Positions 29,383-38,383 of a DNA stretch of 64,000 bases are shown here, piece by piece; the first letter of the stretch is position 1; the number at the start of each line of letters is the position of its first letter. The notes beneath the pieces are model-generated. The model searched no databases, was not told where the DNA came from, and saw only the letters and a program-made list of their open reading frames with translations. The translations under genes were made by a program, and so were the position numbers. The stretch comes from CAWATG01 sp963785035 (lineage in GTDB: Bacteria; Actinomycetota; Acidimicrobiia; IMCC26256; CAWATG01): contig CAWATG010000008.1 in NCBI GenBank assembly GCA_963785035.1, forward strand, positions 1 to 64,000, given 5' to 3'.

Positions 29383-31273
29383 CTTCCGTCGTGGTTTCGC
29401 TTGTCGCCGGTTGGAGCTGGGTGCGGTACAGGTCAGCGTAGATGCCACCCGCCGCGAGAAGATCCTCGTGGCGGCCTTGTTCCATGATCCGACCGTGGTC
29501 GATCACGAGGATGCGATCTGCGCCGACGATGGTCGAGAGCCGGTGTGCGATCACGAGGGCGGTACGGCTGACCAGTGCTTCATCAAGTGCACGCTGGATG
29601 GCTTGTTCGGATTCCGAATCGAGGTGGGCGGTTGCCTCGTCGAGTATGACGATCGCGGGGTTCTTGAGCAACACGCGAGCGATCGCCACGCGCTGCTTCT
29701 CGCCTCCCGAAAGCCGGTACCCGCGGTCACCGACGACCGTGTCGTAGCCGTCGGGGAGCGATGCGATGAGACCGTGGATGCGAGCCGCCTTGCATGCCTC
29801 CACAAGCTCGTCGTCGGTAGCGTCCGGCCGTGCGTAGCGAAGGTTGGCGCCGATCGTGTCGTGAAAAAGGTGTGGGTCCTGCATGACGATGCCGATCGAG
29901 CTTCGCAGGGAGTCGAGTGTCAGGTCGCGCACGTCGTGACCGTCGATGAGGACGCGTCCGCTGGTGACGTCGTTGATGCGCGGGAGCAGCATGGCGATGG
30001 TGGTCTTACCCGCTCCCGATGGTCCGACGATTGCGACGAATTCGCCGGGAGCAATGCTGAACGAGACGTCGCGGAGGATCCAGTCGCTGGGTGAATCGTC
30101 GATGGTTGCGCCGAAGGTCTCGAGCGATGCGAGGGACACCGACGATGGAGCCGGGTGGCGGAAGCTGACGTTTTCGAATTCGATGCGGCCTTGTGAGTCG
30201 ATCAGGTCGATCGCCCCGGGCCGGTCGGTGATCGACGGGAGGAGATCCAGAACTTCGAAGACGCGGTCGAAGGAGACGAACGCCGTCATGACGTCGACGC
30301 GTGCGTTGGTGAGCTGCGTGAGCGGTTGATAGATCTGCGAGACGAAGAGCACGAATGCAGCGACCGTGCCCGCGTCGATCGTTCCGTCGATGGCGAGGCG
30401 ACCACCGATGTAGTAGACGACCGCCGTGCCGACGGCAGCGACGAGCCCGAGCGCAGCGAAGAGGATTCGGCTGTACACCGCGCTCTTGACGCCGATGTCG
30501 CGCACGCGAGCAGCGCGGTTCGCAAAGCCTTCGCGCTCGAGGTCGTGCTTACCGAAGAGTTTGACGACGAGCGCGCCCGAAACGTTGAAACGCTCGGAAA
30601 TGGTGGAGTTCATCGACGCGTCGAGTTGCATCGCCTCACGGGTGATGACCTGGAGCTTGACGCCGATCTTTCGGGCCGGGATGACAAAAGCCGGAAGGAC
30701 CAGCAGGGTGAGCAAGGTGAGCCGCCACTCGAGCGCGAGCATGAACGACAACGTGACAACCACCGCGATGAGGTTGGCGACCACGGTTCCGAGCGTGGAG
30801 GTGACCGCTTGTTGTGCGCCGATGACGTCGTTGTTGAGCCGTGAAAGCAGCGAACCGGTCTGGGTCCGTGTGAAGAAGGCGAGCGGCATGCGTTGCACGT
30901 GGTCGAAGAGGGCGACCCGAAGGTCGTAGATCAGTCCCTCGCCGATTTCGGAGGAGTACCACCGCTGTACGAGTGAGAGCCCGGCGACCGCCAGCGCAAG
31001 CACGACGGCGAGCACTGCGAGCACGGCAATGCGGTCTGCGCCGATTCCGGTACCGCCGCTCTTGGAGATGGTGTTGATGAGGTCACGGAAAATGAGGGGA
31101 GGCAGCGCCCCGACGATCGCTGCGAGTACGACCGCGGCGAGGAATCCCAACAGGCGCGACCGATAGGGACGAGCGAACCCCAGGACGCGGCGAAACGTCT
31201 CTCGTTCGAGGCGTTTGCCGGCAACTGCCTCGGGGTCGCGCCGGAAGCCCATCATGATCTGGTGGTTCTGCAT
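29372..31273 (-). CDS. ABC exporter half-transporter (fused membrane and ATPase domains)
   Basis: A 633-residue type IV exporter: six membrane helices over residues 40-330, then an ATPase domain with Walker A GPSGAGKTT, signature LSGGE, Walker B VILDEATAHLD and H-loop VIAHRLST. It works as a homodimer or with a partner and exports lipids, peptides or drugs. The substrate cannot be inferred. The N-terminus may start at a later Met (31255 or 31252). The downstream SGNH gene overlaps its end. Confidence 0.93.
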   Translation of the reverse strand: MQNHQIMMGFRRDPEAVAGKRLERETFRRVLGFARPYRSRLLGFLAAVVLAAIVGALPPLIFRDLINTISKSGGTGIGADRIAVLAVLAVVLALAVAGLSLVQRWYSSEIGEGLIYDLRVALFDHVQRMPLAFFTRTQTGSLLSRLNNDVIGAQQAVTSTLGTVVANLIAVVVTLSFMLALEWRLTLLTLLVLPAFVIPARKIGVKLQVITREAMQLDASMNSTISERFNVSGALVVKLFGKHDLEREGFANRAARVRDIGVKSAVYSRILFAALGLVAAVGTAVVYYIGGRLAIDGTIDAGTVAAFVLFVSQIYQPLTQLTNARVDVMTAFVSFDRVFEVLDLLPSITDRPGAIDLIDSQGRIEFENVSFRHPAPSSVSLASLETFGATIDDSPSDWILRDVSFSIAPGEFVAIVGPSGAGKTTIAMLLPRINDVTSGRVLIDGHDVRDLTLDSLRSSIGIVMQDPHLFHDTIGANLRYARPDATDDELVEACKAARIHGLIASLPDGYDTVVGDRGYRLSGGEKQRVAIARVLLKNPAIVILDEATAHLDSESEQAIQRALDEALVSRTALVIAHRLSTIVGADRILVIDHGRIMEQGRHEDLLAAGGIYADLYRTQLQPATSETTTEDVS

Positions 31274-31330
31274 CGTGGCTACAACCTACCGGTAGGTCTG
31301 GGGATTCCCTGGAGGGATAGCGTCTGGCCC

Positions 31331-31837
31331 GTGACCGTCTATGAGCGTCCCTTCGGCCGACACTTCGAGGACTTCGAGATCGGCGACGTCTACAAGCATT
31401 GGCCCGGTAAGACGATCACCGAGGCTGACGACCATCTGTTCTGCATGATCACGATGAATCACCATCCCCTGCACACCGATGCATGGTTCGCCGAGACCCA
31501 GACGCAGTTCGCTCGGAACGTCGTAGTGGGCAATCTGGTGTATTCCTTGGTTTTGGGGATGAGCGTGCCCGATGTCAGCGGGTCGGCGGTCGCGAACCTG
31601 GAGGTCGAGTCGCTGATTCACAAGCGCCCAACCTTTCATGGCGACACGATTTATGCGGAGACGAGGGTGCTCGATCGTGTGGAGTCGTCATCGAAGCCCG
31701 ATCGCGGGATTGTGACGGTGGAGAGCTTCGGGTACAACCAGCACGGCGAAGAGGTGTGTTACTTCCGCCGCAAGGTCATGGTGCTCAAGCGTGGCGCCGC
31801 GGCAGAACGGCTGCGCCCATACCGTTCTGCCGACTGA
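31331..31837 (+). CDS. MaoC-family (R)-hydratase
   Basis: A 168-residue hot-dog protein from a GTG start. The hydratase motif is TITEADDHLFCMITMNHHPL with catalytic Asp and His, followed by VVGNLVYSLVLGMSVPDVSG. It resembles the mesaconyl-CoA/methylmalyl-CoA hydratase branch of the family, and a malyl-CoA-lyase-type gene lies 5 kb away, so a link in C4/C5 CoA-ester metabolism is possible. The gene is divergent from the ABC exporter. Confidence 0.88.
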   Translation: MTVYERPFGRHFEDFEIGDVYKHWPGKTITEADDHLFCMITMNHHPLHTDAWFAETQTQFARNVVVGNLVYSLVLGMSVPDVSGSAVANLEVESLIHKRPTFHGDTIYAETRVLDRVESSSKPDRGIVTVESFGYNQHGEEVCYFRRKVMVLKRGAAAERLRPYRSAD

Positions 31838-31865
31838 GTCGGTCGGGCTGGGGTAGTCGAGCCGG

Positions 31866-32741
31866 TCAGCGCAGGAGGAAGTCGACGATTCGGCGGTTGA
31901 CGAACTCGGGCTCTTCGAGGTGCAGGAAATGTCCGGCGTCCTTGACGATTTCGAACTCGAGTCCCGCGGGGAAGTGCGGCCGCATCGATTCTTCCTGAGC
32001 GAGCGAGATGTCAAGGACGCCGTCATGATCGCCGTGGAAGTACAGCGTCGGGATCGGCGTGGGGGCGACAAAGGCGTTCTGGACGTCGGCCAATGCGGGG
32101 TCAGCCTCGAGAGAACCGAAGGTGAAGCGGTAATAGGCGATCGCAGCTTCGAGCGATCCTGGCTGAGAAAACGTGTCTTTCAGCGCTCGCATGAATGGTT
32201 CGGGAGCCGTGTAGTTGGGTGACCAGCGCCGCCAGAGAAAGTCGATCACGGCATAGTCGTCGTTGGGTACCACCATCGGTGCGAATGGCAACTGGAAGAA
32301 GAACTGGTACCACGAGCGCTCGAGTTGTTCAGGGGTGAAGATTTTCTCGCCAAGAGCAAGTGCATGGGGAACGGCGATGTTGACCAACTTCGCGAACCGC
32401 TCCGGGGCGTGCGCAACTGCGGTGTATGCGGTGATTGCCCCCCAGTCGTGACCGATGATGACGGGCTTTTGATCACCCGCGAGCGCATCGGTGAGCGCCA
32501 GCGCATCAAGCGCGAGCGAAGCGACCTGGTAGTTGCCGTCGGGCGCAAGCCCAGTCGGTGCGTAGCCACGGGTCCATGGTGCGACTGCGTGAAAACCTGC
32601 CTCGGCGAGCTCGACGAGGAGCAGCTCCCAGGTGAGGGCATGATCGGGAAATCCGTGTAGACACAGAGCCAAGGGACCGTCGGTGGGTCCAAGCTCGAGG
32701 TAGGCGAAATCGATACCGCGCACGTTGATCGTCTGCTGCAT
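31866..32741 (-). CDS. Alpha/beta hydrolase with Asp nucleophile (epoxide hydrolase/dehalogenase-like)
   Basis: A 291-residue protein. The oxyanion loop is LHGFPDHALTW, the nucleophile elbow is GHDWGA with Asp as nucleophile, and the catalytic His sits in DAGHFLHLEEPE. An Asp nucleophile with this loop is typical of epoxide hydrolases and haloalkane dehalogenases rather than esterases. The cap domain spans about residues 135-210. The substrate is unknown. Convergent with the MaoC gene. Confidence 0.9.
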   Translation of the reverse strand: MQQTINVRGIDFAYLELGPTDGPLALCLHGFPDHALTWELLLVELAEAGFHAVAPWTRGYAPTGLAPDGNYQVASLALDALALTDALAGDQKPVIIGHDWGAITAYTAVAHAPERFAKLVNIAVPHALALGEKIFTPEQLERSWYQFFFQLPFAPMVVPNDDYAVIDFLWRRWSPNYTAPEPFMRALKDTFSQPGSLEAAIAYYRFTFGSLEADPALADVQNAFVAPTPIPTLYFHGDHDGVLDISLAQEESMRPHFPAGLEFEIVKDAGHFLHLEEPEFVNRRIVDFLLR

Positions 32742-32869
32742 CTCCGCAGCCTAAGACGTACGAACCTGGCGATCCAGGGCGTCTGGATTGCGCATGTCCC
32801 GGGTGCAGACAGGGTGACGCGCGACACGTCCTTTGGTTCCCACGCTAAGGGGCGCTAGGTTCTTCCTCC

Positions 32870-33781
32870 GTGTCAATTGCCGACCCAGGCGCATCGGTTC
32901 GGTTCTACGGGACGAGGGGTTCGACGCCGTGCTCCGGCGACGCTTATCGGCGATATGGCGGCAATACATCGTGCGTGTTGTTGGAGAGCAACGACCCTGC
33001 GGGAACCCAGGACCGGATCGTGTTCGACCTCGGTACAGGCCTACGCACCCTTGGCGATGACGTCGCTGCCGCTCGCGCGACATGCGCTGATTCCGAGCCG
33101 TTTCAGGCGTCCGTGTTGTTGAGTCACTTGCATTGGGATCACATTCAAGGGTTGCCGTTCCTTGCGCAGTTGAGTGAGACCGACGCATGCGTTGATGTGT
33201 ATGGGCCGCGCCAAAGTGCGGGCTCGCTCGCCGAGGTGTTCGCAGGTGTGATGCGCCCGCCGTACTTTCCGATTACCCCCGATGAGCTGAACGGGCGTGT
33301 CGAGTTTTGTGACGTCGGCGCCGATTACTTTCCGATTGGTGACGCAAAGGTGTGTTCGAAGTGGATTCGGCACACCGATCCGACTCTTGGTTTCCGTGTC
33401 GAACTCGACGGTGTCTCCATCGCGTACATCGCAGATCACGGGCCAGGGTGCGACGAGGAGCATCGAGACGACTGGGTTCCCGACGAGGTGCTCGAACTTG
33501 CCGATGGCGTCGACCTGTTGATCCACGATTCACAACACACCTGTGACGAGTTCGAGACGAAACGTCATCACGGGCACAGTACGGTCGACTACGCCGTACA
33601 GGTGGCGCGTGTCGCGGGCGCACGTCGACTCGCGTTGTTTCATCACTGCCCATCACATTCCGATCGTGACGTCGATCTGATCCTCGAACATGCTCGCGAG
33701 TTGTCTGCACAGATCGAGGGCCCCAAAATCGTGGTCGCTGCCTATGAGGGCCTGTGCCTTGACCTTGCGATGGGACGGTGA
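32870..33781 (+). CDS. MBL-fold metallohydrolase
   Basis: A 303-residue protein from a GTG start. The complete zinc motif is SHLHWDHIQG; the opening RFYGTRGSTPCSGDAYRRYG and the IVFDLGTGLRTLG strand match the RNase Z/PhnP-like branch. A later DLLIHDSQHT and GHSTVDYAV provide the remaining ligands. It probably cleaves a phosphodiester or a cyclic nucleotide; the substrate is unknown. The stop overlaps the start of the flavin reductase gene (GTGA), so the two are coupled. Confidence 0.88.
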   Translation: MSIADPGASVRFYGTRGSTPCSGDAYRRYGGNTSCVLLESNDPAGTQDRIVFDLGTGLRTLGDDVAAARATCADSEPFQASVLLSHLHWDHIQGLPFLAQLSETDACVDVYGPRQSAGSLAEVFAGVMRPPYFPITPDELNGRVEFCDVGADYFPIGDAKVCSKWIRHTDPTLGFRVELDGVSIAYIADHGPGCDEEHRDDWVPDEVLELADGVDLLIHDSQHTCDEFETKRHHGHSTVDYAVQVARVAGARRLALFHHCPSHSDRDVDLILEHARELSAQIEGPKIVVAAYEGLCLDLAMGR

Positions 33782-34287
33782 GCGTGGTCGCCTCGGATTC
33801 GTCGATGACACCTGATCCCGCTTCGTATCGAACGGTGCTCGGCCACTTCGCAACTGGGGTGACGGTCATCACCGCGATCGACGATGGGCAGCCCGTGGGA
33901 ATGGCGGCGAACTCGTTCACGTCGGTGTCGTTGGACCCGCCGCTCGTGTTGTTCTGTGCGGCGAAGACGTCGAGCACGTGGCCACAGATCGAGCGCTCCG
34001 GCAGGTTCGCGGTGAACATCCTCGGCGAGCATCAAGAGGATGTGTGTCGAGTGTTCGCGCAGAAGGGTGACGACCGATTCGCGCGTACGGGTTATCGCAA
34101 GAGCCTGATGGGTTCTCCGCTCTTACCTGACGTGATTGCCTACCTCGACTGCACGATTCACGCGGTTCATGACGCGGGTGACCATGTCGTGGTCATCGGC
34201 CACGTCGAAGATTTGGGCGTTGGCACCGAGGGTGTCGGTGGACCGCTGCTGTTCTATCGCGGCGGGTACGCCAAGCTGACGCTCTAA
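33778..34287 (+). CDS. Flavin reductase-like FMN-binding protein
   Basis: A 169-residue split-barrel flavoprotein. Typical blocks are YRTVLGHFATGVTVITA, PVGMAANSFTSVSLDPPL and SGRFAVNILGEHQEDVC. Such proteins reduce FMN or FAD with NAD(P)H for a two-component monooxygenase; no monooxygenase partner is adjacent. A start at the ATG of MTPDPAS (33805) is possible. Confidence 0.9.
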   Translation: MSVVASDSSMTPDPASYRTVLGHFATGVTVITAIDDGQPVGMAANSFTSVSLDPPLVLFCAAKTSSTWPQIERSGRFAVNILGEHQEDVCRVFAQKGDDRFARTGYRKSLMGSPLLPDVIAYLDCTIHAVHDAGDHVVVIGHVEDLGVGTEGVGGPLLFYRGGYAKLTL

Positions 34288-34292
34288 CTTCG

Positions 34293-34832
34293 GTGGACGC
34301 GCTCGCGTACGCCGCGCGCGCGGTCATCGCGGTTGTGTTCCTGGTTGCTGCGATCGGCAAGTTCGCCGCACCGGCGACGGTCGCAGTGCAACTCGAAGCC
34401 TTCGGGATTCCGCGACGTGTCTCGCCGTTCGCCTCGTGGGCGTTACCGATCGCGGAGGTCTCGGTCGCAGCGATGTTGTTGGTTGCCTACGACGAGCAGT
34501 GGCCGTCCTGGATCGCTCTCGGCGTCCTCGCGGTGTTCACCGCAGCCATCATCGCCAACCTTGCGCGCGGGAACACGAGCCCGTGTGCCTGTTTCGGTGT
34601 CGCACCAACGCTGCACGGCCCGCGGCGTTCGCCGATCTCGGATTCGCCGACGTCAGATGCGCCGATGACGGGTTCGCCGACCTCGGCTCGGACGGTGTTC
34701 CGTAACGGGTGGCTGCTCGGGCTGGCGCTCGTCGGGACGGGACCTGCGACCAACGCCGGAGGGTTGGCGCTCACCGGCTGGGCCGTCGGACTTTCGTTGG
34801 GTACCTGGCTCGTGTTGCGAGTGGCTCGCTGA
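34293..34832 (+). CDS. MauE/DoxX-like redox membrane protein
   Basis: A 179-residue protein with four or five membrane helices (VIAVVFLVAAIGKFAAPATV, WIALGVLAVFTAAIIANLA and two C-terminal segments). A CACFG motif after the third helix is the marker of MauE-type proteins, which support disulphide formation or thiol redox balance at the membrane. A hydrophilic loop repeats SDSPTSDAPMTGSPTS. The start is a GTG 5 bases after the flavin reductase gene. Confidence 0.8.
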   Translation: MDALAYAARAVIAVVFLVAAIGKFAAPATVAVQLEAFGIPRRVSPFASWALPIAEVSVAAMLLVAYDEQWPSWIALGVLAVFTAAIIANLARGNTSPCACFGVAPTLHGPRRSPISDSPTSDAPMTGSPTSARTVFRNGWLLGLALVGTGPATNAGGLALTGWAVGLSLGTWLVLRVAR

Positions 34833-34851
34833 GTCGGCCAAAGTCTCACCT

Positions 34852-35388
34852 ATGGCCTCAGTTGTGCAATCTCCCATCATCAATGGCGTCGTCGTCGTCG
34901 AGCCCACCGTGTGGGGTGACGACCGGGGCATGTTCGTCGAGACGTTCCGCCACGAGTGGATTCCCGGATCGCCGGCCATGATCCAGGCGAACCGAGCGGA
35001 TCGCATGGGTGGAGCGCTCGTCGGATTGCACTACCACCTTCACCAGGCGGACTACTGGTATGTCCCGTTCGGTAAGGCGTTCGTCGCGTTGCACGACCTG
35101 CGGACCTCGTCATCGACCGAGGGCACCTCGTTGACGCTCGAACTGGGGCCACACAATCACACCGGCGTGTACATCCCGCCTGGTGTTGCGCATGGTTTCT
35201 ATGCGCTGACCGACATGACCATCACGTACCTGGTGGATGGTTATTACGACCCGGCCGACGAGTTGGGTGTCGCCTGGAACGACCCGGCATTGAAGATCGA
35301 TTGGCCCAACGCCGAGCCGATCATGTCGGACCGTGATCGTGAGAACCCGTTCAAGGCTGACATCCCGGCCAACCTGCGTCCTGCTTGA
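34852..35388 (+). CDS. dTDP-4-dehydrorhamnose 3,5-epimerase-like (RmlC) protein
   Basis: A 178-residue cupin-fold sugar epimerase: VVEPTVWGDDRGMFVETFRHEW, the conserved LHYHLHQADYWYVPFGKAFV and PPGVAHGFYALTD with the catalytic His. The usual RGLHxQ reads VGLHYH. Real RmlC enzymes act in rhamnose synthesis, but no other rml genes are adjacent, so another sugar or role is possible. Convergent with the DUF4395 gene. Confidence 0.87.
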   Translation: MASVVQSPIINGVVVVEPTVWGDDRGMFVETFRHEWIPGSPAMIQANRADRMGGALVGLHYHLHQADYWYVPFGKAFVALHDLRTSSSTEGTSLTLELGPHNHTGVYIPPGVAHGFYALTDMTITYLVDGYYDPADELGVAWNDPALKIDWPNAEPIMSDRDRENPFKADIPANLRPA

Positions 35389-35404
35389 GACGGCGCCGTG
35401 AGGC

Positions 35405-35870
35405 TCAGGTCGGGTCCTGCTCGTCGGTCGTGCCTGAACTCGTGCCCGTGCCCGTGCCGGTGCCCGGGCTCGGGGTGCCGGCGGGACCTGATGAGGTCCG
35501 GGGCGATCAGGCGACCGGTGGTGGCGCCGAAGACCGCTCCAGCGGCGACGACGATGCCGAGCACCCACGCGATGGAGCTCCCACCGGCAACCCAGATGAT
35601 GGTTGCCGCCGAAAGCAGGCCGGCGTTCACGATCCATGCGAGCCGGACGGCCGAGGTGTCCAGGGGGGTGGGGTTGCCGGCCAAGCGCGTGGTAATCCGC
35701 AGCGCGTAGAACCCCCCGAGCGGGCTGTTCTCGGTCAGGGCGTTGAGGTTCAGGAGCTGGACCCCGCATGCCGCCAGCAGCATCCAGTCGAGGTGGAAGA
35801 CCCACCCACCCAGCAGCATGACGGCGAGGATGCCCTGGTCGAGGCGCACAGAGCGCCCGTCGAGAGTCAT
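35405..35870 (-). CDS. DUF4395-like membrane protein (frame break near 35495)
   Basis: A small protein with about four membrane segments (LDQGILAVMLLGGWVFHLDW, AWIVNAGLLSAATIIWV, WVLGIVVAAGAVFGATTG). The N-terminal MTLDGRSVRLDQGI is typical of DUF4395 proteins. After APDLIR the frame changes; the alternative frame ends with a PSPGTGTGTGTSSGTTDEQD tail at 35405, just before the epimerase stop. Without the change the reading frame would run antisense through the epimerase gene, which is implausible. Function unknown. Confidence 0.7.
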
Positions 35871-36020
35871 GGCGGCGACCTTAGCGACCTGCTTTGCACT
35901 GACCTGATTCGCGTGGTTTTCGGTTCCCCGAGGCGTTGTTACGCTTGAGCATCCCGTTGACCGACTCAACCGCTGGAGGTTTCGGTCGAATGGGGCTATT
36001 TCCCTCGGGACGGAGCCCGC

Positions 36021-38072
36021 ATGTACGGACGCGCGCGAAGCGATGCCAATGAGGTCGACGGCGGAGCCGGCGCGCCCGGTCATGGTCCAGAAGTTGCGGC
36101 ACACCAGGGTTTGGGGACCCGGCAGACCTCTGAATCGACGGGTGCGTCGGCGGCTCTGTCGGCGGGTGTGTCAGCGGGTGTGATGGACCTGAGGACCCTT
36201 GGGCAGTCGTCGGTGCTTCGGGGGGCGCTGCTCGATGTGAGCACCCATCGGGAGTCGCATCGCCTGCGGAGGATTCTCCGAGTCGGCGTGGTGCTCGCGC
36301 TCGTCGCGGCGTTCATGTGGTGGCGCATCCTCAGCGGCAACCCGCTCGAGTTCGGTGTGCCCGAGATTCCGACGTGGATCAGCGACTACGGCGTCATGTG
36401 GGTGTTCATCCTCGTGACGGCCATCGGAACGCTCGTGCCGTTGCTGGGCATGGGTCGCTCTCCACACGTGCTGTACCGACCGAGCGAGATCTCCATCGGC
36501 TTTGATGATGTCGTCGGTCTCGGTGTGGTCAAGGACGAAGTGATCCGCACGCTGAACCTCTTTCTGGCGTACAAGACGTTCCGTGAGCAGATGGGTGGCA
36601 CGCCGCGACGGGCGATTCTCTTCGAGGGCCCGCCGGGAACCGGCAAGACCTACATGGCCAAGGCGATGGCCCACGAAGCCGGTGTGCCGTTCTTGTTCGT
36701 GTCCTCGAGTGCGTTTCAGTCGCAGTTCTACGGTCAGACGAACCGCAAGATCCGCGCCTACTTCAAGGAGTTGCGCAAGGCCGCGCGGCGCGAGGGCGGC
36801 GCGATCGGATTCATCGAGGAGATCGACGCGATCGCAGCTGCGCGACGTGGGATGCGTTCGGACTCTGCGGTGTTGTCGGGTGCTGAAGGTGGCGTTGCTC
36901 CGGCGACGGAGAAGGCGACGACCGAGGGCGTCTCCGGTGTGGTCAACGAGCTGCTGATCCAACTGCAATCCTTCGATGACCAGACGACGGGCCAACGCGT
37001 CAAGGGTTGGTTCTTCGATCGCCTCAACAGTTGGCTGCCTGCGTCGAAGCACCTGAAGAAGAAGCCATCTGTGGCTTCGAACATTCTCGTCATCGGCGCG
37101 ACGAACCGTGCGTCCGATCTCGACGCGGCGTTGCTGCGCCCGGGCCGGTTCGACCGCGCGATCCACTTCGGCCTGCCGTCCAAGAAGGGACGACGCGCAG
37201 TGCTCGACTACTACCTCGATCGCAAGTCGCACGTGGCCGAGCTCGATCGGGAGGAGCGCCGTGATCAGTTGGCGGCGATGACCTTCGGGTATTCCCCGGT
37301 GATGATCGAGCACCTGCTCGACGAGTCGCTCGTCTGGACGCTGCGTGACGGGCGCGACGCCATGGACTGGCATGACGTGCAGCAGGCGAAGATGACCAAT
37401 GAGATTGGTCTGAAGCAGCCTGTCGAGTACACCGACGAGGAGAAGCGCACGATCGCTACCCATGAGGCCGGCCACGCGGTGGTGGCGCATCTTGTGGGCA
37501 CGACACGCACGCTCGAGGTGTTGTCGATCATCAAGCGTGCCGAGTCGTTGGGTTTGTTGGCCCACAGCGAGAACGAAGAGCGCTACACCCGCACGCGCTC
37601 CGAACTGCTGGCGAGCATTCAGATCAGCTTCGGCGGTATGACGGCCGAGGAGTTGTTCTTCGGTGAGGCCGGGACCGGGCCGAGCGGTGATCTTGCCCAT
37701 GCGACCAAGGTTGCGGCGCAGATGGTCGGATCCTTCGGAATGGCGGGGTCGCTCGTGTCCTTCGACGCGATGGACTCGCCGTATTCGGCCGGCATCGTCG
37801 CAAAGGTGCTCGGCGATGACGATGGTCGCGCGTCGGTCGAACGCATTCTCAACACTGCCAAGGAGACCACCAGAACGCTGCTCGACGAGCATCGCCATCT
37901 CGTGATTGCTCTGCGCGATGCGCTCCTGGACCGTGACGAGATGGTCGGTGACGAGATTCTCGAGGTGATCCGTGTCGCGGAGGCCGAGCGCGGTGACGGC
38001 GTCGCAGTTGGCGCGCCTGTCGCGGCTGTTGCGGCTGGTGCGGCTCAGGATTCGGACGCATCGGGGTCCTAG
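36021..38072 (+). CDS. FtsH-like membrane AAA+ zinc protease
   Basis: A 683-residue protein with two membrane segments (VGVVLALVAAFMWW and VMWVFILVTAIGTLVPLLG), an AAA domain with Walker A EGPPGTGKTYM, and an M41 protease domain with HEAGH and the third ligand Asp in GPSGDLAHAT. The Walker B reads IGFIEEIDAIAAA, with Glu where FtsH has Asp. A 40-residue insert (residues about 310-350, KGWFFDRLNSWLP) precedes the VIGATNRASDLDAALLRPGR segment. This is a divergent FtsH paralogue for membrane protein quality control. The start may instead be the ATG of MDLRTLG near 36183. Confidence 0.9.
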   Translation: MYGRARSDANEVDGGAGAPGHGPEVAAHQGLGTRQTSESTGASAALSAGVSAGVMDLRTLGQSSVLRGALLDVSTHRESHRLRRILRVGVVLALVAAFMWWRILSGNPLEFGVPEIPTWISDYGVMWVFILVTAIGTLVPLLGMGRSPHVLYRPSEISIGFDDVVGLGVVKDEVIRTLNLFLAYKTFREQMGGTPRRAILFEGPPGTGKTYMAKAMAHEAGVPFLFVSSSAFQSQFYGQTNRKIRAYFKELRKAARREGGAIGFIEEIDAIAAARRGMRSDSAVLSGAEGGVAPATEKATTEGVSGVVNELLIQLQSFDDQTTGQRVKGWFFDRLNSWLPASKHLKKKPSVASNILVIGATNRASDLDAALLRPGRFDRAIHFGLPSKKGRRAVLDYYLDRKSHVAELDREERRDQLAAMTFGYSPVMIEHLLDESLVWTLRDGRDAMDWHDVQQAKMTNEIGLKQPVEYTDEEKRTIATHEAGHAVVAHLVGTTRTLEVLSIIKRAESLGLLAHSENEERYTRTRSELLASIQISFGGMTAEELFFGEAGTGPSGDLAHATKVAAQMVGSFGMAGSLVSFDAMDSPYSAGIVAKVLGDDDGRASVERILNTAKETTRTLLDEHRHLVIALRDALLDRDEMVGDEILEVIRVAEAERGDGVAVGAPVAAVAAGAAQDSDASGS

Positions 38073-38108
38073 GCATCGGGGTCCTCAGCGCCGGGGTCCT
38101 ACGCTGAG
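38060..38108 (+). repeat. Three copies of CGGGGTCCT and a hairpin after the FtsH-like gene
   Basis: The word CATCGGGGTCCT occurs at about 38059 and 38074 and in shortened form near 38091, spanning the stop codon. CTCAGCG (38084-38090) and CGCTGAG (38102-38108) form a 7-bp stem with an 11-base loop that may act as terminator. Confidence 0.6.
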
Positions 38109-38113
38109 CGGTC

Positions 38114-38383
38114 ATGGTTGAGCTCGCCAAGCCCTCTCCCGCGGTGGTGGTATCGGTGACCGATGTTGCGGGTGCACGCGCGGCAGTGGCCGATGGCCGA
38201 CATGTTGTGGTTGTCGGGCGTGACGGAGCATCGGTCGGAGGACTGGTCGGCGTCTTGAATGCTGAAGCGGTGAGTACCGGGGCGCGCGTGGCAGGGTTCA
38301 TCGGCGATCAGTCCAACGAGGTGGATGCTGCAGCGATTGAAGAGATGATCGGCGAGCTGTTCGGACCGCGCCCAGCACAGTGA
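38114..38383 (+). CDS. Small conserved-looking protein upstream of ccdA
   Basis: An 89-residue alpha/beta protein with V.VVSVTDVAGARAAVADG, VVVVGRDGASVGGLVG and a final EEMIGELFG. It overlaps the ccdA-like start (GTGA), so translation is coupled. The pattern suggests a partial Rossmann-like fold of short-chain dehydrogenase type, but it is too short to be one. Function unknown. Confidence 0.65.
   Translation: MVELAKPSPAVVVSVTDVAGARAAVADGRHVVVVGRDGASVGGLVGVLNAEAVSTGARVAGFIGDQSNEVDAAAIEEMIGELFGPRPAQ

Noticed and set aside
36171..37898. 575-residue minus-strand open frame
   Set aside because: Antisense to the FtsH-like protease with complete motifs.
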